DNA of 64,000 nt from Heterohyrax brucei (GCA_028571685.1 CM053146.1:109653431-109717430), one strand, 5' to 3'; shown: positions 46,083 through 57,625, counted from the first letter of the stretch. The notes: generated by a model from the letters alone, not told the origin. Numbers and translations are program-made.

Positions 46083-46194
46083 GAAAGGATTGCTAAAAGC
46101 CATAGCACCCCGTGTGGGTTCTGCACCCTAGGAATGGTGGTGAGTCCGTGGAACCACCCGGAACCCTCAATAGGGCAATTAAAAGAAACTTCAG
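46083..46194 (+). pseudogene. AOX pseudogene exon 5, codons lost
   Basis: After a GATTCTCAG acceptor the frame reads [20 protein letters not shown] then [17 protein letters not shown], with donor GTGATAAG. It aligns with AOX exon 5, ERIAK.HGTQCGFC.PGMVMS.YTLLRNHPEP...L..ALG. The CGFC pair, two ligands of the second [2Fe-2S] cluster, is intact. The YTLLR segment is missing four codons, and one more is lost before the end. All losses are multiples of three. The Gln before CGFC is replaced by Pro. In the functional family this segment forms the helical second Fe/S domain. Confidence 0.92.
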
Positions 46195-46248
46195 GTGATA
46201 AGTCATCAAAGGCTTATCTGTAGTCATTAAACTGTAGTAAAGAAAACG

Positions 46249-46293
46249 TGGAAACCCTGGTGGTAAGGTGGTTAAGAGCTACAATTGCTAAAC
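46249..46293 (+). mobile_element. Paenungulate SINE, 5' fragment
   Basis: GGAAACCCTGGTGGTAAGGT, GGTTAAGAGCTACAATTGC and then unrelated sequence; only the tRNA-like head is present. Confidence 0.8.
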
Positions 46294-46642
46294 TGACTTC
46301 CATCTTCAGCCTTGTCCTCCCAAGAAGAGCAGGGATGCTGGAGAATTTTCCTCTGAAGGATTAGGCCAAAGGGCTTGACCAACATTTATGGATTGATCTT
46401 TATGTTCCACACCTCTTGAGGGGTATTAACAAATATTATCCACCCTCTCCCCGCATTGGCAAGGGTGGAATCTGAGCCAGCCAGGCAGAAAGTAAAAACT
46501 TCTCCTGTGCCTATTACACTCTCAGCACCAGTTCAATTTTATGGCAATGTCTAGAGCAATACATATTTGGTAGCAGGTGTTTATTGGAGTAGTCTCTGTG
46601 GGGGTGTCTGATGCCATTGTGACGTTATTGCAGTAGTGTTTG

Positions 46643-46797
46643 AAAACATCAAACCACTGCTATCAAGTCGGTTCCAACACATGGCAATCCTATATGTTAG
46701 AGTAAAGCTCCCAAGGAGCACCTGGCAGGTTTGAATTGCTGACCTTTTCATTAACAGACATAGCCGCACCTATCCACTGCGCCACCATGGTTTTCTT
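46643..46797 (-). mobile_element. Paenungulate SINE, minus strand
   Basis: The reverse complement begins AAACCATGGTGGCGCAGTGG and ends near TAGCAGTGGTTTGATG. Confidence 0.92.
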
Positions 46798-46927
46798 GGA
46801 ATATTAGGACTTCAAAATCTTTTGATTATGTGCTCTGAGTTAGCCAAAAGATGCAGCGACCTATTAGGCTTTTTTCTTCCTCTGAACTTATATTTCCGCC
46901 TCCTTTTTTTCAAACTATATTTTCTTT

Positions 46928-47645
46928 AAAAAAAATATTTTTTATTGTGCTTTAAGTAAAAGTTCACAGTCCAAGTCCTTATGTCATATAAAAAGTTGTA
47001 CACACTGTTCTCTAACACTAGTTGCTCTCCCTACACTGTGACAGCACACACCTCCTTTCTTCCTCTTATTTCCCATGTCCATTCAACCAGCTCATGTCCC
47101 CCTCTGCCCTCTCATCTCACCCCCAGACAGGAGCTGCCCAGTTAGCCTCATGTATCTACTTAAGCCAAGAAATACACTCTTTGCCGGTATCATTTTATGT
47201 CATACACTCCTGTCCAAACTTTATCTGAAGAGCTGGCTTCAGTTCTGGGTAACAGGGAGTTCGAGGGCCATGTCTTCTGGGGTCCCTCCAGTGTGTTGGA
47301 CCATCAAGCCTGATAAAGTTCTGCGCATACATTTTTCTCCTGTTATTTCAGGAACTGTACATTCTGTTCCCAGTCAGGGCAATCATTGGTGGTAGCCAGG
47401 CAACAACTAATTCTTCTGATCTCATGCTGATACTGTCTCTGGATTATATGGTCCTTTCTGTCTCTTAGGCTCATCTTTTCCTTATGTCTTTGATGTCTTT
47501 CCTTCTCTGATCCAGGTAGGTTAGGACCAATTGATGGTACTTAGATGGCTGCTTGCTAGCTTTTAAGACTCCGGATGCCACTCTCCAAACTGGGATGCAG
47601 AGTATTTTCTTTAAAAAACTTTGTTATGCCAATTGACCTACATGT
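46928..47645 (-). mobile_element. L1-E: 3' UTR fragment of an L1, minus strand
   Basis: The reverse complement matches the L1 3' UTR of L1-B (GGTCTTAAAAGC..AGCAAGC..CATCTA region near 47545-47590, ATGGTGCC-like blocks near 47390). It starts at a T-rich tract around 46928-46950 that would be the poly(A) tail. The subfamily seems older than L1-D. It lies in the intron after exon 5 of the AOX pseudogene. Confidence 0.7.
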
Positions 47646-48116
47646 CCTTTGGGGCTTTTTAAATTTGTTGTTGTGACTTTTGCTGACAGTTTTCTTTTTT
47701 TTTTTTTAAGTATAATTCAGCATTTCAATTGAACTTGCGAAATCATAGTCTCTTAAGGATTAGGAAAAAACCACTTAAGACTCATAAACTTAACACTTGA
47801 ATGAAATGTCACATGATTTGAAAATGCCATTTCCCCTTTTTGGCCTCTTTGAATCTCATTATCCTTATTAAATTTCATATTCGCATTCTATTCTGTCAAG
47901 ACACTTTCTAATCTTAATTCTATTCTCTGCAAATATGATAGACATTGAATTCTGTCTCTAAATATGTTGTTAATTGAAATATTGAACAGAATAAGCCAAT
48001 TGGAGAACTATGAAACACTACAAAGTCATCAACATTGGATATATTTGTTCAGTCAAGTTCAAGTACAAATCCTTCTGCAGAATCTTGCCTTCGTCTTTCT
48101 TCAGCCTCACCACAGA

Positions 48117-48305
48117 AGAAGCATAAACCAGTTGCTACTGAGTCCATTTTAACTCATGGTGACCCCATGTGGCTCAGAGTAGACATGCACTCCATAGGAT
48201 TTTCTATAGCTGTGATTTTTCAAGAGCAAATCCTCAGGACTTTCTCTTGAGGCACTTCTGTGTGGATTTAGATTGCCAACCTTCCAGTTAGTAGTTGATG
48301 CCACC
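48117..48305 (-). mobile_element. Paenungulate SINE (longer subtype), minus strand
   Basis: The reverse complement includes TAACTGGAAGGTTGGCAATC and CACATGGGGTCACCATGAGT and ends near GTAGCAACTGGTTTATGC. Confidence 0.88.
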
Positions 48306-48309
48306 TAGC

Positions 48310-49185
48310 CAGTCAGAGAGAAGGAGCTATCCAAAGCCTTGTGAAATCACCACACACCGTGTCCATGGCACTGATCAGATAGTCTAGGAGCTTTATCCAA
48401 AAAAGGCATAAGGCTAGTTTTCTTGTGTACTCAGTGTCCTCTTGGGAATCACTTCCCCCAGACCATAGTCAATAATCCACTTCATAATGGATCCAGAAAA
48501 AATTTTATGCAAAGTCGATCTTATCTAGAGCCACAATTTTCAAAGCCACAATCAATAGTTGCCAGAGTCTAGTGTTCTCATCAAGTGGTCTCTTGGAGGT
48601 GAGTAGCAATAGTTCTATAATCTCCCCTACAAATTATCTCAAGGCCACAGAGCATAATTCCCCTTGATCCGACACACGTGAACAAATTTAAAGAAGCTAA
48701 GTGTTTTAAAATCTTTACATAACTTGGGCTCCAGAGCTTTTATAACTATGCTTCTTTGACACTTTTAGTTCACCAGGCAATCTCTTCGGTAAGAGATACG
48801 GAAGCAGAAATAGGAATGGGGTAGTTTTGCCTTCTCTTTGGTTTTCATATTGTTACTATTAATCTGTCTTCATTGACAGTGTATCTGTTCTCTTTCTAAT
48901 ACTGTTTGTTGTTGATAGAATTTTCCATAAAAATGTATCTCAGTCTGGTGTTCAGTCAGCTTAACAGTGTTTTGCACACACTTTTGCTCTCCAGTTTTTC
49001 CCGATTGCTTTCGTCGTGTGTTCATGTCCTCTCTTTGTCTGAGCTGACCATTGAGCACTCTGATTACAGTGCTGACCCCCACCTCCAACTTCTTGTTTCT
49101 TCCTCATCCAGCACTTAAGCAGCCGCATCCATCGAATTTCATATCCAAGAGCTTCCTATGCCTTTCTGTGCTATCTTTCATTTTT
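48310..49185. other. Intronic stretch without recognised features
   Basis: Nothing coding or clearly repetitive is visible here in the AOX pseudogene intron. Confidence 0.35.
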
Positions 49186-49189
49186 ATAG

Positions 49190-49237
49190 TTCCTGGTCAA
49201 TGACAGAGGGCCCATCATTGCTCTGTGCTTTCTGAAA
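49190..49237 (+). pseudogene. Possible AOX pseudogene exon 6 remnant
   Basis: After an acceptor-like CATTTTTATAG, the stretch AGAGGGCCCATCATTGCTCT and the following GTGCTTTCTGAAA resemble the end of AOX exon 6 (GYRPIIDACKTFCK). It lies in the right order between exons 5 and 7 and on the right strand. The preceding CRCTGY block, with the last two iron-sulphur ligands, is not recognisable, and about two codons are missing. Chance similarity is quite possible. Confidence 0.3.
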
Positions 49238-49424
49238 CCAGCTTTCCACAAGCATGTGGCCTTGGAGAACAATGGCTAGGATTCTCTTCCTCTGGGTATG
49301 ATCCGAAAGAGGATGTTCCCCCAAATTCTGTCACTTACATGTCACAGCCCTTGTGATTGACTTGTTAGCCATTTTCCCCCATGATTCCTCTCACTTTTAA
49401 GACATTCAGGAATTTTTCAGCCCC

Positions 49425-49560
49425 TATGGGTGGTACCACAGTTAATGTACTCAGCTACTAACTCAAAGGTTGGAGGTCTGAGTCTACCCTGAGGTGCCTC
49501 AGAAGAAAGGCCTGGTGATCTATTTCTGAAAAACCAGCCACATGTGAAAAATCACCCTGG
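49425..49560 (+). mobile_element. SINE variant with CCTCAGAAGAAAGGCCTGG block, partial
   Basis: GTACTCAGCTACTAACTCAA, AGGTTGGAGGTCTGAGTCTA and the CCTCAGAAGAAAGGCCTGGT block mark a distinct paenungulate SINE subtype also seen at 59823. Confidence 0.8.
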
Positions 49561-49849
49561 TTCTGAATTGACTCATCAGCAATTTCTCCTTTTCCTTCTG
49601 CTGCTGCTTCTTTTAGTAGAGGTAGACCTTCTCAAACCTATATTTACTCTCTGTTCTGGTTTCTTAATCTGTTTGAGAGAAGCCGCTTTCACATCTTTTT
49701 TGAATTGGACCCTGTGGTTTGTGTTGTTCAATACCACCCTCCACTGACAACTAGAGGCTACATGTTAGATCAACAGGTAGGGAGACTTGAAAGGATTCCA
49801 TATTAGAGGCTGCAGGTGATGCTGAAATTAGGGCTCAGACAAAGCGAGG

Positions 49850-50008
49850 AATCAAATGGTAGTTAAGTGTTTGGATGCTAACCAAAAGGCTGGCAGATCA
49901 AATCCACCAGCCACTCCTTGGAAACCCTTTGAGGCAGTTTTATTCTGTCCTGTAGGGTCACTATAAATCAGAATGAACTTGATGGCAACGCATTTGGTCT
50001 TTTGGTCC
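49850..50008 (+). mobile_element. Paenungulate SINE, plus strand
   Basis: GGTAGTTAAGTGTTTGGATG, GCTAACCAAAAGGCTGGCAG, TCCTGTAGGGTCACTATAAA and a TTTGGTCTTTTGGT tail. Confidence 0.92.
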
Positions 50009-50812
50009 TTCTCCTGAATATAAGCCTGGAAATAGATATCCTAAGTGTCTTTAGATGACATTAGTTTAATCTAGAAAAACTACTGGTCCTTAACTATGAT
50101 GGGGAAGAAGGTAGCTGGGGTAGAGGAAGTAATCTTTGGTATCCCAAGACCAGGGAAATGGCCTTTGGGTTGAAACAGTGTATTTTCTTCTATCAGGCAA
50201 TTTATGCTGCTGGCCTGGACAAAGACCCATTGTGGAGAGTGGGAAAGGCTTGAGTCCCATAAGTGTGAAAAATGATAGACACTAGGTAGGTTATCCCCTG
50301 AACTAAACAATAAAGCATCACATCCGTGTTGTGATGGAATTGATTTTCAAGGAAAACACAATATTGTGCATTAGGGACTCAGGCTTACCATTTCAGCCAT
50401 CTCCATGAGGATAACTAGACATTCTTCTCAGAAATGCAGAGAGGTAGCACCTTAGTGGCTTCTTTGAAGGAGAAGGTTATAAAATAACATATTCTAAGTG
50501 AAAATGAATGGAGCCATCTTCCTAACATCTGGCTTCGCAAGAGTGAGAATCAGAGCCAAGTCCATTTCTCCAGTGGCCACTTCAGCAGCACTTTTTATGA
50601 GTTACATCCACAGTGAGGCATTTTGAATAACAAATGCTCATGTCCTTTCTGAATGTGATTCTATCTTTGATCAGTACTAACAGTGTATGGGGAGGACAAG
50701 CAACAGCCTGTAACAACCTGCAACTTCCATGGAGCACTAGTTTCACACTTTATACCTATTCGTTCCACACCCACCTCCTCCACCCCCTCCCAAACGTCAG
50801 TAGCTGAAAAGA

Positions 50813-51008
50813 CTGTTGTTGTTTGCTGTAGAGCAATTTTCAACTGATAGAGACCCCGACGCGAAGAAGTAAAACTGACTCAGACTACTAGCTGTAGTCT
50901 AGGGGAGTGGGTGCCAGTTCTTTCTCCGCTGAAGCTGCTGGGTGGGTTCAAGCTACTAACTTTCTGATTAGCAGCTGAATACTTGACTGTTGCGCTACCA
51001 CGGCTCCT
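50813..51008 (-). mobile_element. Paenungulate SINE (longer subtype), minus strand
   Basis: The reverse complement begins AAGGAGCCGTGGTAGCGCAA and includes CTGCTAATCAGAAAGTTAGT. Confidence 0.88.
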
Positions 51009-51666
51009 TAATATGGCAGCTTTACTTTCTCTGTGTGTATATATACACACAATTTTTCCTGCAAAAGTATATCTTAAAAGCTGCAAGAAATTATATATTC
51101 AGAGATGTTTAGTTTCTTATATTGTTAAAATACTGTTGAAACGTTAAAATGATGCCAAAAGAAGACATGTAAATAAATATGCCTAAAGGAAAATTTGAGA
51201 CTAGAAACCTGTGTGTATAAACTTGACACATGTAATCCAGGAAAAGCATTTATTATGACACAGTTCCAATGTTAGCATTACCATCTACTTGAATTAGAGA
51301 AGCAGGACAAATTGCAATGAGATTTATTTATTTGTTTATTCATTCTTCAATTCATTTACACATTTGTTTCTATCTTTGAAATGATATGCGATGGAATCTA
51401 GATTGTCACACATATCATTTTCAACTTCCTCATGGATTTAATGATTTCTTTGAGTCAATTTAATTAGCTAGCACACTGGGTCAAGTAACCAAATACTTGT
51501 GCCAGATTCCCTGGCTGAAATAAATGGAGGAAGCGTGGATTCAACTAAACAAAGAGTTCCACAGTGGAACCCAATCTCAGGAAGAGTTCCTCAGTGGAAC
51601 TGAACTCCAGGGCCTTGATTCCAACTGAAAAGATAGTTTTCAGATTTTGGAGACTCTAGGTGTTCC

Positions 51667-51832
51667 GGGGAAACCTTGGTGGCATAGTGGTTAAGTATTA
51701 TGACTGCTAACCAAAGAACTGGCAGTTCAAGTCCACGAAGTGCTCCCTAGAAACTCTATGGGGCAGTTCTACTCTGTCGTTAGTGTTGGTATTAACTCAA
51801 TAAGCAACAGGTTTGGGTTTGGTTTTGGTTAG
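51667..51832 (+). mobile_element. Paenungulate SINE, plus strand
   Basis: GGAAACCTTGGTGGCATAGT, GACTGCTAACCAAAGAACTG and a GTTTGGGTTTGGTTTTGG tail; a near full-length copy. Confidence 0.94.
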
Positions 51833-52039
51833 GAATGCTAGGCTTTTCAGCCCTCCTGCTCAGCGGTCTGTTCCCTACTCCTCTCTCTGGAGGGAGTGGC
51901 TTAAACATTGACTGTCTTAATAGATAGGCAGCTTTGAAAACAGTGTGGTAGATAATCAAAAAGTTATAATTATTATTAATTACTAGGAGGAATATAAAGC
52001 TTTGTTTTACGAGCATAAACTCCATGGCCAGAATGCCTA

Positions 52040-52150
52040 ACTTCAAATTCTGCTATTTTCAAATTCTGCTATTTTCTAGCTATACAATTTAGATAAATTA
52101 CTTAACCAGTCTAAGCCTGTTTCCTTCCCTGTAAAATGGGGTTGAGATCA
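52040..52150 (+). repeat. MIR-like fragment
   Basis: CTAGCTATACAATTTAGATA, AATTACTTAACCAGTCTAAG and CCTGTAAAATGGGGTTGAGA match MIR (CTTAACCTCTCTGAGCCTCA-type). Confidence 0.65.
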
Positions 52151-52311
52151 CAAGATCATATCTGCAATTATGAAACAAAATGACAAACATATATTAAGTA
52201 TACTACAAAATATAATTACTACAGCGATTGCTATGACTCTTACCATTATTATTATTACCTTTTGTGGTACATAACAACTGTAGCATTCTCTGACTTTGTT
52301 TTCTTCTTTAG

Positions 52312-52392
52312 ACTTCATCTTGCTGCCGAATGAGCAGGGAAGGGAAATGTTGTTTGGATCAGGAAGGAAGAGATCACGAGAACAAAGCCAAT
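52312..52392 (+). pseudogene. AOX pseudogene exon 7
   Basis: This exon of 81 nt has 27 codons in phase 0 at both ends. It is bordered by TTTTCTTCTTTAG and GTAAGC. It reads TSSCCRMSREGKCCLDQEGR and then DHENKAN, aligning with the linker between the Fe/S and FAD domains (K-TS-CC...G-CCLDQ). The frame is open and the splice borders are consensus, so this exon shows no damage. Two other frames are also open across it, but only this one matches the family. Confidence 0.9.
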
Positions 52393-52659
52393 GTAAGCCT
52401 TTGGCTCTCCTTTTCCAGCAGCAGCTCTTTCTGCCTGGCTTCCATGTGTCCCGTTGCACTGCAGGGGCCTGGATTGGTGGTGGAGACAGTTGGGGAATGG
52501 TCTCAACACAGCTGATGCTCTCTCTGTCCTTCCATCTCTTTCCTTTGATCCTCAGATACTGTAAAACCAAGTCTTCCTGAAGGGAAGGGATCCTCCCTAC
52601 TGGGGGTGCCAGGAAGTAAGAACGATTCAAAGATGGCACTAGCACGGTGACACTGTTTT

Positions 52660-52845
52660 GGGCAAGAGAGGACCTAGTTCAAGTCTCAGCATTGACACTT
52701 AGCAGCTCAACTCTAGCTTTCTTCTTGGTATAATTGGGGTAGCACTTCACGTACATTGTGAGAAGATTCCATTACACATTAAAAATGACGTAAATCAAGC
52801 CCTGAACACAGTGACTAGCACATAGCAGTTGCTTGGTAAATGCGA
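52660..52845 (+). repeat. MIR SINE
   Basis: GACCTAGTTCAAGTCTCAGC, GCCCTGAACACAGTGACTAG and CACATAGCAGTTGCTTGGTA with AATGCGAG match a nearly complete MIR. Confidence 0.75.
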
Positions 52846-53159
52846 GGCTTTCTCCTAGGGACTGATGTTTGGAATTGCCATTTTAACTACTCTTGGCAAA
52901 AGATGGCTCACAAACTAAATAGGAATTAGAAAATGCCTTGTCTCCTGCTGGCCTGTCCTCTAGTCAAGAGTATCTACCTGATTTCTTCCTAATATTCTAT
53001 GAAATAAACTCCATCTAAATCTGTGTTGGCTGCATTGCCTCTTCTCACCATCCTCCAAGAAGCCTCTACAATCCCTTGCTCCCTTGATCTACAGTAGAGT
53101 TTGCTGTTTGTGTCACTCACTCTTCTGACACTTAGCTTCTGCTACAGGTAGAAATTTTG

Positions 53160-53370
53160 CCTTTTGTAAAAGAGACCTGGGTTCCATTCCCGGCCAATGC
53201 ATGGCACGTACAGCTGCCACCCAGCTGTCAGCTACAATGCTAACAGGTCTGAGCAAGGCTTCCATACTCAGGCAAACCAGGAAGAAAGCCCTGGCGAACC
53301 ACTTTTGAAGATCAGTGAAAGCCTGTCATGGACTGAGCTGTGTTCACAAGAAATCTGTAGCAATTCGGCT
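53160..53370 (+). mobile_element. Long tRNA-derived SINE, 5' part
   Basis: GGGTTCCATTCCCGGCCAAT is a B-box-like tRNA segment. It is followed by CATACTCAGGCAAACCAGGA, AGAAAGCCCTGGCGAACCAC and TTTTGAAGATCAGTG. The 3' part of the same SINE resumes near 53769. Confidence 0.75.
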
Positions 53371-53768
53371 GGGCCAGGATTCCTGGTATTATGTGATGTT
53401 CCTCCATGCTGGAATTCCTGCCTCTGTGATATTAATGAGGGTGAAGGTGCTACGGTTGAGTTAGTGGGGCAGGATTTAATGTGTGAGGTTGTATTATGGC
53501 TTGGGGCAGCCTCTTGGCCCATAGGGGAAAGGGAGGTGAGCTGAGATGCAGTTGGGAACCTCATACTACCAAGAAAGCAGCACTGAGAGCTAAGTGCATC
53601 CTTTGGACCTGAGATTCCTGTGCCAGGATGCTCTCATATTGAATTTGGACTCTTGGTCTGCCGGACTGTGATAATTTCTCATGTTGAATTTAAATTTGTA
53701 CAGCTTATTGGACTGTGGCAAAATTAAATATCTCATTTTGAAGCTATCCATTTGTGGTGTTTCTGCTG
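53371..53768. mobile_element. Unidentified insertion splitting a SINE
   Basis: About 400 bp separate the two halves of the long SINE. The sequence (GCTGGGCCAGGATTCCTGGT, GGATTTAATGTGTGAGGTTG, GACCTGAGATTCCTGTGCCA) does not match any family I can name. The boundaries are approximate. Confidence 0.5.
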
Positions 53769-53912
53769 CAGCAGCACGAAAACAAAGCCCTATGGATAAC
53801 AGCAGTTCAACCTGCAACTTATCGTGGGATGGCACAGGCCTAGGCAGCATTTCACTCCGTTGTACATGGCATCACCACAGTGGCTGGTCAACTTGATGGC
53901 AGCTAGCAGTAA
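53769..53912 (+). mobile_element. Long tRNA-derived SINE, 3' part
   Basis: AAAGCCCTATGGATAACAGC, CTGCAACTTATCGTGGGATG, GCACAGGCCTAGGCAGCATT and CCGTTGTACATGGCATCACC complete the SINE whose 5' part lies at 53160. Confidence 0.75.
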
Positions 53913-54178
53913 GAACAAGTTGTAATTCCTCCAGTGTCAGCTAGGCTCAGTGCTAGACTCTGTGCAGAAGCTTCAAAACTGCCAGTTTCCATGTGCCATT
54001 CCACCAGCCTCCTCCAGCCACAGTAAAACCAAAGGGCTGGTTGTCATCTCAGCCTGTTGTCTCCCTGACACCCATCTTACAGAAGACGCTCAATATGTGA
54101 ATATTTATGACCATGACATTTATACCTCTGTGACTTTGTTTTTACCAAATAGACTATAACATTATTTTTTTTCTTAAG

Positions 54179-54257
54179 ATTTGCACTAAATTGTATGAAA
54201 AAGACTCTCAGCCACTTGATACAATCCAGGAGTTTATAATTCCGCCTGAACTAATGT
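54179..54257 (+). pseudogene. AOX pseudogene exon 8, donor lost
   Basis: After a TTTTTTTTCTTAAG acceptor the frame reads ICTKLYEKDSQPLDTIQEFI then IPPELM. It aligns with AOX ..(I/P)(C/K).KLF...E..PLDP.QE.IFPPEL(M/L), the lead into the FAD-binding domain. It starts in phase 0, continuing correctly from exon 7 (...ENKAN). The next exon begins in phase 1, so one more base and a GT should follow ATG (54254-54256). The sequence there is TTCTTTTTC, so the donor has been lost. The coding frame itself is open. Confidence 0.9.
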
Positions 54258-54679
54258 TCTTTTTCTCCCAGTTTATTTGTTTTGATCCCAACTGTGAGGG
54301 AATAATCAGTTCCATCACTTCATCCCCAGTTGTGTGTCCACCGTCATTTGCCCCTGGGGTTTGCTTGTATTCTTGTCACCATCAGGAACGTGTGCAAGGC
54401 CGTGTTTCCTCCGAGACCTTGCCCTGGATAGATTTACTTTGCTTTTCATCTTTCATGTAAATAGAGCTCACCTCCCTCAGGACAGTTACAGCAGAGTCCA
54501 TTCTGACACACAAGAATCTGTTAAAATTCAGGATGCAAATCATAAACAGGGAAAGAAAGTTACAGGTTCCCAATCTAGTAGTGCTTAACAGCTTGACACA
54601 AGTTTAAAGTATTTCACTACCTCTATATTATTATTTTTTAAAGTTTATTCTTCCAGGCGTCCCTTGGACTCACTTATAT

Positions 54680-54900
54680 TTATTTTGCAAACTTTTCTTG
54701 GGAACCTCAGGCACTGAGCCAGGCCCTTGGGACACAGAAATGGCAAAACCACTTGACCATGAGGAACTTGCAGTGAAATGGAGGAGACAGAAGTGTTGAT
54801 AAAATCAACAAGAAAACATGAAGATGGTTAGAACTGAGACCCGAGAATGGTTCTGGAAGTGAAGCAGAGAGGAAGAGATTAGATGGTGGGGAGTCAGAGG
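54680..54900 (+). repeat. Ancient interspersed repeat (MIR/L2-like)
   Basis: CAGGCACTGAGCCAGGCCCT, TGGGACACAGAAATGGCAAA and AACTTGCAGTGAAATGGAGG match the same old repeat class as 18186-18640. Confidence 0.5.
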
Positions 54901-55993
54901 CTTCTCCATAGAACCAACTTGATTTATAAATAGGAGTTACCAGGGAATGGGGAAGAGCAATGAACAGTTCTCTAAGATGGAACACCAGGTAAGCAGAAAA
55001 TCATCTGCCTAGGCCTGTGCCTTTGCAAAACATGGAACTTTCAGGAAAAACAAACAATTCTAAATTATTGGAACATGGCATGTTGGAGGTTCATTGCAAC
55101 CCCAGGCTCATGCCAAATTACATGTCTACAAAGGGAGGTGGAGGCCAGATCCTGATGAGCCTTTAATATGCACAGACTTAAAGAGTATATATTTTTGCAC
55201 AGGGAATGGAGATCCATTAAAGATTTGAAGCAAGGGAAAAAATCACAACCATATTTGGTATTTTGAAAGATAATCTTGACTATTGCCTGAAGAAAAGATT
55301 GGAAGGTATTACAAGTGAATGCAGAGTAACAGGTGACAACCATAGCATTGTGGTGGAAAGACAATGGTGTCCAGGATTGGGATCCTGGAGCTGTAAATGG
55401 AAAGAAAGGACTCAATGGGAGAGATATTTAAGACATAAAACCAACTGGGTGGATTGCTATGGATGACAGAGGGAGAAGGGTCCTAGGTGACTCCCAGACT
55501 TAGAGTTGCACAACAGGAATCTGAGTTATACTGGAGTAGAACCACTTTTGACAGAGCAGATCAGGAGTTCTGGTATGTTTACAGATCTTGTATGGTTAGC
55601 AGATCTAGTATATTTACATACAAGATTGAACTCATTTTAAGAAATGCAAAGAAAATAGTAAGTAGGTAGCCGGAAGTTCGCTGGATATACACATTTATAA
55701 ATCATTGGGATGAGAGTCATGATGATTAATGAAAGCAATGCTGAGAAGAAGCCCTGGGTCTAAACTCTCAGAAATTCCAGCTCTTGGAATGCTGAACAAA
55801 ACTTACTGTCCATTAAAAGTGCAAGAGTTTTATTGGAGTGCTGGAACAGCTTCAGCTGGGAAACACACGCAGTGCAAGATCACAAAACATTCCAACATTT
55901 TATACAGAAAAATGGGGAAGAGAATACAGGACCATAATCATGGGGACTTGGGATCACACATGTCTACAGTAAGGGCTTTAGCACAGTGATGGT
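54901..55993. other. Intronic stretch without recognised features
   Basis: No exon or named repeat is visible here, apart from a possible continuation of the old repeat ending near 55400. Confidence 0.35.
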
Positions 55994-56090
55994 TGTAAGG
56001 AGGGCGCAGAACCCGGCAACGTCTCCTTCTGTGGTACACAGGATCTCTGGGAGTAGACACCGACTCAATGTCACCTACTAAGAGCAAGAC
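55994..56090 (+). mobile_element. Long tRNA-derived SINE, 3' fragment
   Basis: GGAGGGCGCAGAACCCGGCA, TGTGGTACACAGGATCTCTG and GACACCGACTCAATGTCACC match the 3' half of the long SINE type at 53160-53912. Confidence 0.75.
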
Positions 56091-56394
56091 AAGACAATTG
56101 AAAGTTAAAATCTTAGCAGCTTAGCTGGTCTGTTTTCTAACAAAGACTTCCTGGAGCCAATCTGGCAGGCACTTTTATAAAATATCTACATGTACAGTCT
56201 TGCTGGGGCATGCTTCACAAGCATTGTCCTCAGACTATCCTGATAACCACTTCCTGAAGAGATACGTTTCCTCACCAACTGCACTCTTGCTCCCTCATTA
56301 TTTGTCAAAGGTAGTTAAAGTTTTACAAGAAATAACATGTCATCAGACTATCAATCACAGATAATATATTTTTAGGAGTGTAAAAACAACGACT

Positions 56395-57625
56395 TGATTT
56401 TAAGTGCCCTTGAGTGAGTTCTGACTTATAGATGCCCAAAGTACAACAGAACACAGCGCTGCCTCGCCCTTCACCACCCTCACAATCACGGTCTGTCTGA
56501 GCCCGTGGTTGCGGTCGCTGTGTCAATTCCTCTTGCTGAGGGCCTTCCTCTTTTTTCACTCACCACCTACTTTATCACCAGTGATGTCCTTCTCCAGGGA
56601 CTGATCCCTCCTAATAACATGTCCACAGTGTGTGAGATGTAGTCTAGCTCTTCTTGTGTCTAAAGAGCATTCTGGTTGCACTTCTTCTAAGACATCAGTA
56701 CCATCAGGTCCTGATCACATGCTACCTCCTGAAATGATTGAACAACCATCAGTTCTTTTTGGTATGGTGATACTGTGTGTTTCTTCCATCTTATTTTCAC
56801 GTTTCGTGTGTCAGGTAACATTTTGCCCATAGACTGCTTCAATATTTTAACTTGTAAATTGAAGTTTTTCTTGAGTTGTCTCTGCTTGAGTAATGCCAAA
56901 CTTTCTTTCCTTGTGGTTTTCTATCTCCAGCTTCTCACACATGTCATTATAATATTTTATGTTGTCTTCTCAAGCCACTCTTTGAAATTTTCCGTTTAGT
57001 TCTTCAGCTTCGTCATTTCTTCCTTTAACTTCAGTTACTTGATGTTCCAGAGCAAGTTTCAGAGGCTCTTCTACCGTCCGTTTCGGTCTTTTCTTTCCTC
57101 TCTTTTTAAGGACCTCTTGCTTTCTTCATGTGTGGTGTCCTTGATGTCATTCCACAGCTTGTCTGGTCTTGGGTCATTTGTGTTCCGCATGTCAAATCTG
57201 TTTATAGCCTGGCGACATGTTACTCCTTGTAAAACTTTAACTACCCTCAACATACACTCAAGGTTATGCTTTACCTCTCATGGACTCATTCTATTGTTCT
57301 TCAGTTTCTACTAAAACTCACATGTGAGCAACTGCAGGTCTGATCCACAGTCAGCCCTGGCCTTGTTGTCACTGATGGTGCTGTTGTCTCCTTTCACAGA
57401 TGTAGTTGATCTGACTCCTGTATAATTCCATCTGGTGAAGTCCATGTGTATAACTCCTGTTTGTGTTGGTGAAAAAGGGTATGTGCAGCAAAGAAATTGT
57501 TGGTCTTATGAAATTCAGTCACAGGACCTCTGACATTATTTCTATGGCTGAGGCCATTCCTTCCAAGATGCATGAGATTACATCAGCTTCAGAGGACACT
57601 GGGCCTGGGATGCTGGGGCTCTGTG
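56395..57625 (-). mobile_element. RTE-type LINE fragment, minus strand
   Basis: The plus strand shows GGTTGCGGTCGCTGTGTCAA, ACAACCATCAGTTCTTTTTG, CCTTGTAAAACTTTAACTAC, TCTGGTGAAGTCCATGTGTA and GAAGAAATTGTTGGTCTTAT-like text (here GCAAAGAAATTGTTGGTCTT). I know these as the antisense of the RTE LINE found in elephant and relatives. Read on the minus strand, it is decayed ORF sequence with many stops. It lies between exons 8 and 9 of the AOX pseudogene. Confidence 0.7.

Noticed and set aside
52148-52645. 165-residue open frame on the minus strand
   Set aside because: It is antisense to AOX pseudogene exon 7, which has a better explanation by homology and splice sites.
53160-53200. tRNA gene (GGGTTCCATTCCCGGCC)
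   Set aside because: This is the B box of a tRNA-derived SINE; no cloverleaf or discriminator end is present.
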